From: Epiperipatus broadwayi | Taxonomy: Eukaryota; Onychophora; Udeonychophora; Euonychophora; Peripatidae | NCBI GenBank assembly: GCA_028023455.1 | Contig: JAQFVV010012396.1 | Location: 20,954,750-21,018,749 of the forward strand | Direction: 5' to 3' | DNA: 64,000 nt | Part shown: piece after piece, positions 43,092 through 55,488 of the stretch | How the letters are laid out: each line of letters begins with the position of its first letter | Numbering within the stretch: the first letter of the stretch is position 1 | Position numbers and translations under genes: made by a program | The notes under the pieces: generated by a model | The model's database searches: none | What the model was told of the DNA's origin: nothing | The model's input: the letters and a program-made list of their open reading frames with translations, nothing else

Positions 43092-43621
43092 GATTCAATT
43101 TTGTATTATACAATATATTTCCTATTGATATTTAATTTTTAATTAAATCAGTGATTATAAATTGAACTTCACTTATAAAAATGTTTAATCTAAAATGTGT
43201 ATCTCTATGTAACACAATACATGTAATACATATATACTTTTTCAAAATATAAGAGAGTCAATGATTTTCTAATTATTATAAAAAATAGCCAATTGGAATA
43301 AAAACATAATAAATATGAGTCTACCTATTCATTCACATTATTTCAATAAAGAAAATACTTACTATGATGCAGTTCTTTTAAGACCTTAGTATTTATAAGT
43401 TATATATATCCAGAATTAATGTATAATCTATGAATAAGATGATAATATTTTGAAATGAAAATTGTAATTGTTACGCTATAAAATATAAATTTAAATTTAG
43501 AAAAACTTAACTTTCTTTTAATTTATGCATATGAAATAGATCTTTACTTTCTTAAAATATAATACTGTTTATATCAATAAATATTATACAATTATATATC
43601 AAAAAAATAATGACAATAATA
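42201..43621. other. AT-rich DNA, possible extension of the decayed array
   Basis: No gene is present. A CA/TA microsatellite occurs at 43052-43091. Weak similarity to the preceding 62-bp unit may persist but cannot be confirmed by eye. Confidence 0.4.
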
Positions 43622-43684
43622 ATGAGGAGGAGGAGGAGAAAAAAAGGGAAGAGAAGAAAAAAAAAAAAAAAAAAAAAAAAGAGG

Positions 43685-43718
<34 letters not shown>
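43622..43718. repeat. GGA-rich and poly(A) low-complexity tract
   Basis: GAGGAGGAGG-type purine repeat followed by two long A runs split by GAGG. One strand is almost entirely purine for nearly 100 bases. Confidence 0.9.
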
Positions 43719-43719
<1 letters not shown>

Positions 43720-46381
43720 ATATTAGCAAAGGATCTGAGTAATCATCCTCCAATACATCACTTCAATGTAATATGATACTTCCAATGTCTATTTCTTGGA
43801 TTATAATTTGATAATGTTCTATTACTTCAGTGAAAGTTGTTATATCATAAAAAATTATCTAATACAAAACACATCTTTAATTCTGATATTTTTGAAATAT
43901 ACAAGTTGTCCTTTCATTTAGTAGATATTTAATTTATAAGACATTAAAAATAAACAAACAATAGTTTCTATACATGATAATGCAATGCAAAATAAACCAA
44001 ATTATATCCTGTATTGAAATAATTTATCAATCTTTCAAAACTATATAGGCTGATGAAAATTATCCATGGATACATTTTTATATTGTTAGCATTTATATCC
44101 CATTTTTGAAACATGAACAATATCCATTTTTGAGCAAATATTCAGATGATTTTAAACACAGTGGATTACTATTGATCATTTTAAGGAATTATTATTTTTT
44201 TTTTTACAAATTCTCAGTAAATCTATCCAGACTTCTGGACAAATATTACTTTTTACCCCATCATCTTCTATAATCAAATATTATTTAAAATAACAAAAAA
44301 ATTATAAGAACAAACTTAGGATCATTTCTATTGAAGGCAAGACACTAGAAAGTGAGTTTAAACTATTTAGTTCTATTTATAATCTCTCCAATTGACATCA
44401 GAAAAACTATGGTAATGCTTTTCATTAATCTTCTGTCAAATTTATCCAGAGTTTCACAAATAAAATCTCATTACACAATAATAATAACAAGATAAAAAAA
44501 TTAATATTCCATAATTATTAGAGCATTCATGTTTTTAAAGATACAAATAATATCCTTTCACTTCAACATAAACTGAATAATTTAGACTATATTCTTATCC
44601 TGCTACCTGGAAATATATTTTTACACATATTTTTTCTACACAATATTGTAAAAATAAAATAACAGACATGCTAAGACATTAAATATTCATGTGTATTATT
44701 TGTAATCTATTATTGTGAATGCAGTAACCAAAATTCATATAATCCAGAAAGAATAATAACTTTATCAAAACTGTAAACTTTATCATTTACACATTCATTT
44801 TTTAAAAAATGAATAACGTCAATTCCCAAATTTTATATTACAATTAATAATAATCATTTCTTGCTTCAATATTATTGTTGGCATTATATTATATTCCAAT
44901 GCACTATTAAAATCAAACAAAAAATTTACAATTGACATTTCACCACATAGTGAAATTTATTTCAAATAATCAGTTGGCACAATATATGTGTAATCCATTT
45001 AGCTTTGACTATTATTACATGTATTATTTAAATAATACTTTGGTATAATTTGAAAATTATAATTGCAGTTATAATATTATAATTGACTATTTGTTAGTCT
45101 GCATTCACAAAAAGTTATATTTACCTGTTTAATGAGGTTTATTTAAATGTTTTTGTATCAATAATTTCAATCTCTGTGGTCAACATACAATCTTCAGTGC
45201 CTATATAAATATATTGGACCATAAATAAAGGTGAGTTTCCATCTTTATTACTTCAAAAGGTTGCCTTAAGAGTCCGAGATTGTTGATCATTATTGATATT
45301 GGGATTGTCTATGTGTTGACTGGTTTCTAATAGTTATACGTATAACATTTGTTGGAATTTACTGTGGAGAAATCTCAATTTCAAAATGAGAATTAAAAAA
45401 AAAGATTATCTTTGATGTACTGTAGCACTTTTATTCTTATAGCATTATGAGTTACAGTTAGTTCATAATGACAACTATATGGATTTGTAATGTAAACACT
45501 ATTACCAGTCATATTGCTCCTAAGATAAGTATTTGTTTTATTTAATTATCATTCCAAATTTGATTTTTTCTTATAAGCATTATTTACAATAAGTATTAAA
45601 TTATTTATATAAAAGATATAGCCATAGAATTACAAAACTAATAAAATAATATTACATTTATTTAGAATAATTTCTAAATGGTATCAGTTGATAGCTTTGT
45701 ACAATCAGTTACTATAATGAAATGAATTTGCTTTTTATTATTGTAATAATTAGTTCCAATATATATTATATTTGTCTAAAAAGTAGAAAAACAGTAATAA
45801 TTTTCAAAAGACAAAGATAATTTACTTCTATTTAGACTATAAGTGGCATAAAATATTGTTAAATAAAATAAGAAGGCATAAAATTTAAATAATAAGAACT
45901 AAAGTTAAACTTATTTAATTTTTATAAAATAGAGATAAACTTAGGAAGAGGTTCAGATTAACATATGTGTAATTAAAAAACTATATGAAATTAAGGTATT
46001 TTAAAATGTATACCTGTACCACGTACTGGGTGTAGCATTTGTGAGTTAAAAGGAATATTTAAACTAAACTTTTCTTTATATACATATATTTTGTATGTAT
46101 TTAATTTAAATTACATTTTTCGAAAATGTTTGAATACAATGGCAGACTGATCACAATGGTTCAGTTGTCTGAATTGATATTTTAATTTTTTCCTTAGCTG
46201 GAAGTCAATCTAAGTACGTTCAGCTTTTAATTTTGCTACTTTTTGGTATTTAGTAATCTGTTGGGGATGGTTTATTTTAGTTGTGGATTCATATCTTATA
46301 CATTTCTAAAATGATTTTAGCAGAGATACAAAATAAGGTTCAGTTTTTTTTCATTTAATGGAGTTATTGTCTTCAGCACAT
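43719..46381. other. AT-rich DNA without recognisable gene
   Basis: More than 2.6 kb with no open frame, tRNA-like fold or transposon terminus that I could support. Confidence 0.5.
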
Positions 46382-46784
46382 TGATTCTTTAACTTTATTA
46401 AAACAGGCAAAACTCACTATACATATTGCCACACACAGCAAGCTAGAGTGATCAAGGCTTGCACATAAAATCCCCATCTAGTGCCTACTCATCCAAAATC
46501 CCCAGACTAGTTTCTGGCTTGTGGCCTTTGTCAGTGAGGAGCCTTGGACCTGAGAGCACTCCACCTAGATCCAAGGCTCCTCACTGACAAAGGCTACAAG
46601 CCAGAAACTAGTCTGGGGATATTGGATGAGTAGGCACTAGATGGGGATTTTATGTGCAAGTCTTCTGGCATCCATTGATCACTCTAGCTTGCTGTGTGTG
46701 GCAATACATATAATGAGTTTTTTCTGTTTTAATAACAGTTATAAGCAAGCATTGGAAATTGGTGATCATGTGATTCTTTAGCTT
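46382..46784 (-). mobile_element. Palindromic retroposon family, copy 3 (best palindrome)
   Basis: The core (46396-46770) is flanked by TGATTCTTTAACTT (46382-46395) and TGATTCTTTAGCTT (46771-46784), a 14-bp direct repeat with one mismatch. On the minus strand it starts CATGATCACCAATTTCC and ends GAGTTTTGCCTGTTTTAATA. The two arms (about 46396-46560 and 46570-46736) are nearly complementary over about 165 bases and meet at GAGCACTCCACCTAGATCC. The left arm lacks 12 bases present in the right. RNA from it would fold into one long hairpin. No frame or clear tRNA head is seen. Confidence 0.75.
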
Positions 46785-47554
46785 CCATACTAAATATATT
46801 AAATCACCTTTAAATGTTTACTTCACAGAAGGCATAACTAAAAATTTCTTAACATTTGAGATGATTTGATATTCTATATTTATTTCAGATAGCACTATGC
46901 ACTGCAATTCTTTTCATATATATGTATCTATATATCTAATAATGTTATAATTTGATGTCTATATTTCTTAAAATCAATATACGTAATCTTATAATTGAAT
47001 ATTTATAAATCTAGTAATTAAATATATGTAAAGTATAACTTTAAAAATTTTAAGATTTAGGAGCACTTTCAACTATCCTTTGTAGACTTTGTCAACTAAC
47101 ACTTTGAAAGGCTAACCTTCCCACAATTTCATTATCTTAACATTTGCTGCCTGTCTGTTAATTAAGTCTTGTTTGTATTTGTATATTAGCATAGCTTCCC
47201 TTTATTTTCCTTTTGTTGTTATTTTTTTTAATTTGCAATATTTTTACATTATATATATAAATGATGATAGAACATGATTAAACATGAATAAGATTTTATA
47301 ATCTGGCCAACTAGTACAACATAAAATACTACTTGGAAATTATTTACCCTTTTCAGATGATATTATTCATTTATTTCAAGTATGAACCATGAAATGAATG
47401 GTTTAATTTTTATCTTTTCTATTCCACTACTCAGGTTACAATCTCTTATACATATCTTCATTTATTCAAAATTTATCAATATATATATAGTAAATATTGC
47501 CTAACACTATACTAGTAATAATAAATAAAATAAAAATTAATATAACATTACAAT
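46785..47554. other. AT-rich DNA without recognisable gene
   Basis: Nothing supported; short TA runs only. Confidence 0.5.
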
Positions 47555-47880
47555 ACTAGCTAAAAAAACAAACTTTACTAAAATCCTTTCACAACTATGG
47601 TTTCAGCTATTAACAAATAAACTTTTTCAAGTTTCAACGAAGGATGCCACCTATATGTACCAAACCAATTAGTTATACCATCATTCATTTCAAAACCCAA
47701 TCAATCTCATGAAGATATCCTGTGATTTTTAAAAAAGTTATGTTTTCTGAATGATGGAAAAGCTATTTTGTTTGGTATATGTAAGTGGCATCTTTAATTG
47801 AATACTATTTGAAAAAGTCTATGGGTTAATAGATGAAACCATGGGGAAGAATTTTAGTAAATCTTTAGTTTTTGACTAGT
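47555..47880. mobile_element. Foldback element (MITE-like)
   Basis: Two arms of about 143 bases (47555-47697 and 47738-47880) are inverted copies: TTTACTAAAATCCTTTCAC mirrors GAAGAATTTTAGTAAA, GATGCCACCTATATGTACCA mirrors TGGTATATGTAAGTGGCATC, and CCATCATTCA mirrors TGAATGATGG. The loop is about 40 bases. It starts and ends with ACTAG-type bases and lies directly against a long (TA)n run. No coding capacity. Confidence 0.65.
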
Positions 47881-48013
<133 letters not shown>

Positions 48014-48088
48014 GGTGTGAAGGTTGCTTTGACAGCAGTTACAAATATTGCTATATTTACTGTGAATGTTTAGGTGGTTACTGGTTGG

Positions 48089-48091
<3 letters not shown>

Positions 48092-48175
<84 letters not shown>
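48092..48175. repeat. (TA)n microsatellite
   Basis: About 41 TA units, separated from the previous tract by 85 bases of mixed sequence. Confidence 0.95.
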
Positions 48176-48179
<4 letters not shown>

Positions 48180-48479
48180 TAGGTATCAAGGCAATTGACC
48201 CAAGAGCACAAACCAATGCATTCAAATTTCTGCAAACAAAATTTGGACTATTACGTTAGGGAAGATAAAAGTGTCTTAAAAAATGAGTATTGGTGATGTG
48301 GCATAGATTTATCACTATCGATCTCAGAATAAATAGGAAAAATTTCAATGGAAACATCCCCATCTACTTTCCAAAATAAATTCAAGTCAACCATCAAATG
48401 GAAAATTGATGCTTACTGTTTTCAGGGCTTCTCAAAGATAAGTATTCAAACATTATCAAAAAAAAAGTTCATCAATCAA

Positions 48480-48496
48480 TAATAATCATCATCATC

Positions 48497-48573
<77 letters not shown>

Positions 48574-48606
48574 CAACAATACAATAACAACAACAACAAC
48601 AACAAC

Positions 48607-48702
<96 letters not shown>

Positions 48703-48704
48703 AA
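48480..48704. repeat. (AAT)n / (AAC)n microsatellite
   Basis: AAT units with an AAC-rich block (about 48570-48606). Poly-Leu, poly-Ile and poly-Tyr frames here are artefacts. Sequence on both sides (48176-48479, 48705-49410) is unassigned and without a supported gene. Confidence 0.95.
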
Positions 48705-49411
48705 TGAAAGGATGAACTCTAAAATTTTGATAAAACACATGATATTCAAGATCATTGTATTGTTTTTTGATAACGCACATTCTCACACTATTGATTATAT
48801 TGTTAACACTTCCACTAACTTTATCTTGAAGTATTGGAGCATGTTTATTATAGCAGTTTGCATCATCATATCATCAGTTTATTTGTCCCCTGAAAGAAGC
48901 TCTATAAAGATGAAGATTCACATCTGACGAAAGGATGAAGACATTGAGGTCTTTGTGGTTTGGAACATTTTTATGAGAAATACAAGAGTTTGTTGACATT
49001 GGCAAAGTTATTGATAATCAATGAGGCTCTTTGCAAAAATTATGTATTGTTTTTCTGAAATTCTACAGCTAGATTGTAGATAATTTTTGACTAACATTAA
49101 TAATTATGCTAAATATAGAGAAAAATATTAGAAATATGATACATTTTAATGATATGCTTATAGCTAAATTTTTAAATGAAAAAAATAAAAATACGATTGC
49201 TATTAATTAGGTATATTAATTTACAAGTTTTTTTTATCTTATTTTAAAATGAGTATTCTGTATATTTTTTTTTTACTATACTATACTTTTTAAAAATAAA
49301 ATGAGTGTATATTCAAGATTTTATAAAAAAAATTACTTAAACAAATTGTAATTCATATTAAAAAAAGTTTGCTTGGTAGTCATAAAATATTAATTTTATA
49401 CTATAACTGTC

Positions 49412-49686
49412 GGGGTGTATCAGAAATTATAGACTTACTGTATCTGCACTACAGGGTGCCACTAGGCTACTTGAACTTAGAAAATTTATAGAGTAGGCAG
49501 ATACATGCTGTTAAAGATCCAACTTTTTCATAGATACTTTATATCGTCTGTCAGCCCTAGTCACTAGCTCATGGAGTAGCAGGGGTTTTAAACACATTTA
49601 TTCATCAAAATATATTTTCATAAAGATTAAAAAATAAATAAATTAATTAAATCACTGCCAGTACTAATAACACAAAAGATTTTATT

Positions 49687-49730
<44 letters not shown>

Positions 49731-50975
49731 TAATAACACACAAACTTAAAGAAAAGTAATTATTATAAAAGAAAAAAAATTATGTTTTCTGTTGTGTTAT
49801 TATTATTATTTTATTTGTGCTTAACTTTAATTTTTAATCTTAGAGAGTTGAGCATAGGTAGGCCATCCAGACAACACATTTAAAAGATCTTTAAAACATT
49901 TGATTCCAGGTCAGATGTCTGCAACCATGCCGATGCTTGCTTCCAGATATATATCTGCAACCAATGCAATGTGAACATGTTCACATCAAACCACACTGAC
50001 AGGAATGTGCATCTGACAGTGTGATATTATTTGAAGAAACATGACCTTCATCCAGTACAGGAATGTATGTCTGTCTGGTGAAGGAATCAAGCATGTAATA
50101 TAATAAAAAGAATAATGCTGCGTATGGATGAGAGAGGGGTCTATCTTGCTGGCTTATCGACCCAATCCGTAGAGCTGGAAAGGGTCAATGGGGCAGGAAA
50201 TACATTGAGGTGCATCAGAAATTACACTTTTATCATATCTGCACTACAGGGTGCCACTAGGCTACTTAAATCTAGAAAATTTATAGAGTAGGCAGATACA
50301 CGCTGTTAAAGATCCAACTTTTACATAGATATTTTATATCAACCGTCAGCCCTAATCAATAGCTCATGGAGTAGCAGAAGTTTTAAAACTATATTTATTT
50401 ATTAAAATATATTTTTAATAAAGAATATACAAAAAACTAGATCACTGACAGTACTAATAACACAAAAGATTTTATTTATATATGTATAAGTAATAACATA
50501 CAAACTTAAACAAAAATAATAATTATTATATTAAAAAAAATATGTTTTATTTTGTTTCATTATTATTATTTTATTTGTGTTTAACTTTAATTTTTAATTT
50601 TAGAATATTGAGCATAGGTAGGCCACCCAGACAACACATTTAAAAGATCTTCAAAACATTTGATTCCAGGCCAGATGTCCGCAGCCACACCAATGCTCAC
50701 TTCTTGATTTATATCCACAACCAATGCACTGTGAGCATGTTAGCATCAAACAATGCTGACAGGAATGTGCATCTGACAAGCTTATTATTTGAAGAAACAT
50801 GTCCTTCATCCAGTATAGGAATGTAGTCTGTCTGGTGAAGAAATCATGCATGTAATATAATAAAAAGAATAATGCTATGTATGGATGGAAAAGTGGTCTA
50901 TCTTGCCAGCTTATGGTCCCAATCCATAGAGCTGGAAGAGGTCAATGGTGCAGGAAATATGTCTGAATCCATTGC
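49412..50975 (+). repeat. Two-copy tandem duplication, unit about 790 bp
   Basis: Unit 1 (49412-50206) and unit 2 (50207 to about 50975) align throughout: TATCTGCACTACAGGGTGCC, GAGTAGGCAGATACA, GCTCATGGAGTAGCAG, ACAGGAATGTGCATCTGACA and GTAATATAATAAAAAGAATA occur in both in order. A (TA)n run is expanded only in unit 1 (49690-49729). On the minus strand unit 2 has a cysteine-rich 66-codon frame (50651-50851), degraded in unit 1; I do not recognise it and do not call it a gene. Confidence 0.8.
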
Positions 50976-52860
50976 AACACTATGACTGCTTTTTTGGGGT
51001 CATGCATTCAGTTGGGCATGTTGCCCTTATGTGCAAACACACTTCACATTACATCGATGTAAACATCCATACATCTCTCCACCAGCATCGACACAACTAC
51101 AAAACAAATAATCTGAAATCAAAACCCCTTTAAAACTAGCATATATTTAAATAAGGATAAGTGGCTACCTACACTCAACTTACATTTAATTCAATTTATT
51201 AATTTAATTCTTTAACGAGAAATCTTTAGTTTAAGGTTTTAAATCATTTTAAGATGACACATTGTATTTAACTTATTTTACCCCAAATACTATTTGACTT
51301 ATTTTCCTTTCTTTTAAATTCAATAATGCACAAATAATGATATGTGTTTTTATCTTTAAATTCATTTGTAATCGCAAACTCCTGCCCTATTACAAACAGT
51401 TCTTATTAAGCATGAATAAATAAAAAAAAACAATACATATTTTAAGAAAATATGTTTTAAACTTTTGTTATGACTTTTAACATTGCAAGGTTTATAAAAA
51501 AATAAAGTTCATGTTTGCTCTAGAGAGAAAGTCTATTGTTCATTTTAAAGACAGATAAAGTTTGAAGATTTTAAATTTAAGAGAGTTTATATTTCATTTT
51601 ATCATTTATAAATTTATACCTCCCTTTATCCATGCTCGTTCCTTCATGATGAAGATCTAAGTTACACAAGGGCCCTTTTCTTGCGGACGATGACTATTTA
51701 TGAAACTTGATGAGGATTTCTGCATACGGCACCAGAAGTTCAATCCTGGGATCTGTGAAGATGAAAACTGCCTTCAGCTGGCCAAACCGAAGGAAGCAAG
51801 ATGAAGCTGATTACCTTCTTGGTGATGGTGACAATAGCTTTTTAAATTTTTATTTTTACTTTCAGCAAAGACGAATGAATTCAAAACTTTAATTTTCTAA
51901 TTCTCTAATTAATTATTTCTTTTGGATTTTTTTTATAGTCCTGAGGTGTCTTATCTCTGGAATGCATGGATCCAACAAAAATATTCCATATCTGTATTTC
52001 ATTGGTTCACTGAGTTTGTGGCTAAGTAGATTTTGGGTTTGTGGCTAAGTGGATTTTTCCACTGAGGTCTGTGTCTATATCTTTGGGTGGGAAAAGCAAG
52101 TCTTTTGTTTCTATTCCTCAACTCTTATCTATTTCGTAATCATTTTTATTTAATGGTCATTTTGCCCCAAGGATCTGTTTGTAATTTTTATTTTTTTAGA
52201 TTAAAAACTCTCTTCGTTATTTTTAAAATCAAAAGGTTTTTATTATATTTTATTTGAAGATTAGAATCTTTGCTTCAATTCTATAATTTTTTAAAACTTA
52301 TCTTATTTCAATATTTAAATCAAACATATTAATAAATTAATAATTCATTATTTGTGCATTTTGAATGTTTGTTCTGTTAATTCAGTATTAGATATTTAAG
52401 AAAAAATTAAGTATTAAAATTTAAATGTAACACACACATATATATATATCCCATTACAATACAGATTATAAAAGCTATTGAATCATAGGATTCCAGATTA
52501 AGTTTAATATGTTTCAAATTTATTTAATAATATGACTTTACTATTGGAAAATATCAGATTTTCTTCTTAATGATATATAGGTCTTTATTATATTATAATT
52601 TGGTAATAAATTTGAGAAGTTAAAATAAAATGTTAACTGGTAGTAAATAATAGCAAGCAGCAATATCTGCAAATGACTTTTATGATTGTGATACATAACT
52701 ATTATCTTGTTACTTTAATCTGTCTTTGAGCATAAAATACTAACATATTTTGAAATATCAAATAAATGGCATTCAAAGTTAAAGAAGTAGTAAATAGCCA
52801 CTTGTAAATATAGATGGGCGATTTTAACTCCAAGAAAAAAAAAGAAGAGAGATAAAGAAA
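50976..52860. other. Unassigned, mostly AT-rich sequence
   Basis: 51640-52140 is somewhat richer in G+C and has a 61-codon plus-strand frame (51707-51892) with no known domain. Nothing else is supported. Confidence 0.4.
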
Positions 52861-52864
52861 AAAA

Positions 52865-54065
52865 CTGCTCTAAAAATGAGTTTTGCCATGACAATACAAA
52901 CCTATACATAAACCATAAATATGTCCACATATATTACATGCTTTCCCATTTTTCTGTTCTCTTGATATTTTATGATAATTTTCTTTATTTAATTCAGTAG
53001 AAAGCTTTTTATCCTGAAATACTTCAAAGCTATGTTTAATTACAGTTCTCCAATATATTCCATTGCCCAGTGAGATAATTAACTTAGCATTTTTTGGAAT
53101 GTCTTTGAGATAATTCTTATAATGTAGATAGAGTCTATCCATGCTCAAATTCATCAGAAAGCATCCTTTTAGTATGTCTTGCATTGCTAATCTGTTTTAC
53201 ATGTCCAATCCAATGAATGCATGATTTTATAATAGTGTACTCTTCAGTATCATATTGAGAAATTAAAAAAATATTGATTATATTTATGATCTGCTACTGT
53301 ATTTTAGAATTTTTATGGAACATTCAAGCATTGATGGTTGAATGGTCATCCCAGCTGCCTTACAAGTAGTTGTCCCGGGTTAGTGGGTTTGCTTTCTGGC
53401 CATTGCTTTGACACATGAAAAAAAAGAGTTCTAATTTGTTTTATATTGTTTCAATAGAGTATTTAAATCTTACTTCAATACAATAAATTAGGTAGAGATC
53501 TACATATTGTTAAATTAGTGGTAGTGGTCACTTCCCTGTGGTGAAAATTTTCTATCTTTTAACATTTTAAAAGCATCAATAGAACATTGGAGTATGTATT
53601 CTATATCAACATCTAATTCTGTTTTTATAATTATAAAACAACCAAAATACTTAAATTGGTTGGTTTACATTTTCAAGGTGATAATCATTTTCAAACTAAA
53701 AGTTGTGGACGATTATTTTTTTCTATCCCCACCCTAATAAAGAACTTGAGTCTTTTGAATATTAATTATTAATCCAATATCTTTAACTCTTGATTCAAAA
53801 CATTGAATATATATTGTATATCATTTTTGAATTGGACAAAAATTGCACCACTATCAGCACAATATAAATTCAGAATCCAAGAAGAAAAAAAGCTTGTTTT
53901 TGTTTTTACTCAACTCAAATTAAAAATTTCAAATCAAATCTATGTTGTTTCTTGATTCCCTACTTCATTAAGCCACTTATAAACGATTTCAAAAACCACT
54001 GTTAGAGAAATTGTAAACAATGTTGCTTAACACCAGTTTCACTTCAAATCACTCAAATTTTCCAT
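52865..54065 (-). pseudogene. LINE fossil with C-terminal C2H2 finger
   Basis: On the minus strand broken frames give, in order: a palm-like segment LCADSGAIFVQFKNDIQYIF (53841-53866 holds ADSGAIF, a decayed ADD site), IGLIINIQKTQVLY, NQFKYFGCF (thumb region), CIHWIGHVKQISNARHTKRM (the RW-x-GHV motif) and an intact 104-codon tail (52870-53184). That tail contains YLHYKNYLKDIP and ends CNICGHIYGLCIGLYCHGKTH, a C-x2-C...H-x-x-x-H finger. This order is that of a family of invertebrate LINE reverse transcriptases ending in such a finger. A tRNA-like SINE at 53328 interrupts it. Many stops, inactive. Confidence 0.7.
53328..53426 (+). repeat. tRNA-Val-like SINE, copy 1
   Basis: A tRNA-like head with GCATTGATGGTTGAATGGTC, an anticodon arm CTGC-CTTACAA-GTAG (anticodon position TAC) and a GGTTAGTGG region, then an A-rich tail (GAAAAAAAAG). 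It matches the copy at 54852 and sits inside the LINE fossil. Confidence 0.55.
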
Positions 54066-54851
54066 CTATACTAATAACATTTCTTCTAATGATATAGAAG
54101 CTATATAATATGACTAAATTTTAAAGGACAATCAAATAATGAGTGTTAAAAGGAATGAAGTAATAAAAAAATACTTATCTAATAAGAAAATATTCAAACT
54201 AATATGCGAATATAAAGCATAATTCTAATGTTTTCTATTATATAAAAAAAGTAATTTTCAATGAATAAAAATATTTATTTCTAAATTTCAGTGTAAGTAA
54301 ATATCTCTCATCATTAGTTCAAATTAGTATGTAAGTAAGGATATTGCAACTCTGGAATAAAAAGAAAGCAAAGATAGAAAGATATAAATATAAAGTTAAA
54401 AATAAGTTGTGATGATTATGAACGCTATTATATCAAATGAAATAACATCTATATATTTCACACACATCCTGCAACACCACTTTTTCATCTCTTTTGCAGT
54501 AAAAAATACTTTTCAAAAGACTTTAATACTTTTTTTAATTGTTGTTTGTCTATATATTCAATCATAAATCATACATTACCAATAAAGTTAAATTTTTATT
54601 GTATATTTTAAACTGTTTTTGATATAATATTTATAATGTAAATAATTTATATTTTTTCCATAAGAAATTTTGCTCAATTTTACAAACATCTTTTGAAAAA
54701 TATTTTGTTATTGTTCAATCATTTCATAAACTCAGTTCAAAACCATATCATAAACTCCAACAATCCACATGTTCATAAATCACAGGCCTATAAACTTTCT
54801 TCATAGAAATCTTAAAATCTGCAAATTCAAGGCTGATTGGAAACAAAACAA
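54066..54851. other. AT-rich DNA without recognisable gene
   Basis: No supported feature. Confidence 0.5.
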
Positions 54852-54949
54852 GCATTGGTGATCGAGTGGTCAGCATAGCTGCTTTACAAGCAGTTGTCTC
54901 AGGTTAGTGGAATTACTTCCCGGCCGATGCTATGATACATGAAAAAAAA
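54852..54949 (+). repeat. tRNA-Val-like SINE, copy 2
   Basis: The better-preserved copy. The acceptor stem GCATTGG pairs with CCGATGC (54924-54930), and the anticodon arm GCTGC-TTTACAA-GCAGT has TAC at the anticodon position, which would read valine codons. The T-arm region (GGTTAGTGGAATTACTTCC) is longer than in a normal tRNA, and an A run follows. This makes a tRNA-derived SINE or tRNA pseudogene more likely than a working tRNA. Confidence 0.55.
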
Positions 54950-55327
54950 ACATTGAATCATTCACCAGTGACTTAATCAATATCAAATGCAATCTCAAAT
55001 ACATTCATGCTACTATAACTAACTTTTATTATAAACTTTCTCACACCGTACTTGCTCCCCCAATCAACCAAAATGGTTCAGGATTTTTTACATTTCAAAA
55101 ATCATGATTAAGTTAAAAAACATATGCTTCACTAATATACTTTACTTAACAAACTGTTAAAAAACTCTAAGGACAAAATCCCCAAAAAAGGTTTCTCATC
55201 AAATCATTTATAACATTAATTTCTCTAATTCCTCCTTCTTGAAGGATTATTATGGGAAAACCCATGCTACCTTGGCTATGAGACCCACTCAACATAGTTA
55301 CATGAACTGACTACTCTTCTCTCTTCT

Positions 55328-55488
55328 TAGAGTATGAGCTGATCTGTGACCATTGGTTTGATCTTTCCATAGGTGATGTAATCTTTTCGGAGCATGATGA
55401 TAAAAAAAGAAAGATTAAGGAGGCTTTAGCAATTACTAGGGATATCAATGCCCTCAATAAAAAGGAATCAAACACCTCACTCTCTAAG
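55328..55488 (+). pseudogene. Possible Penelope-like tail fragment
   Basis: A plus-strand frame reads EYELICDHWFDLSIGDVIFS, then KKRKIKEALAITRDINALNK and a stop at 55486. The R-K-I-K-E-A-x-x-I-x-x-x-x-N-x-L-N pattern is what follows the GIY-YIG nuclease in Penelope-like elements. No nuclease motif is seen directly upstream, so the assignment is tentative. Confidence 0.4.
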
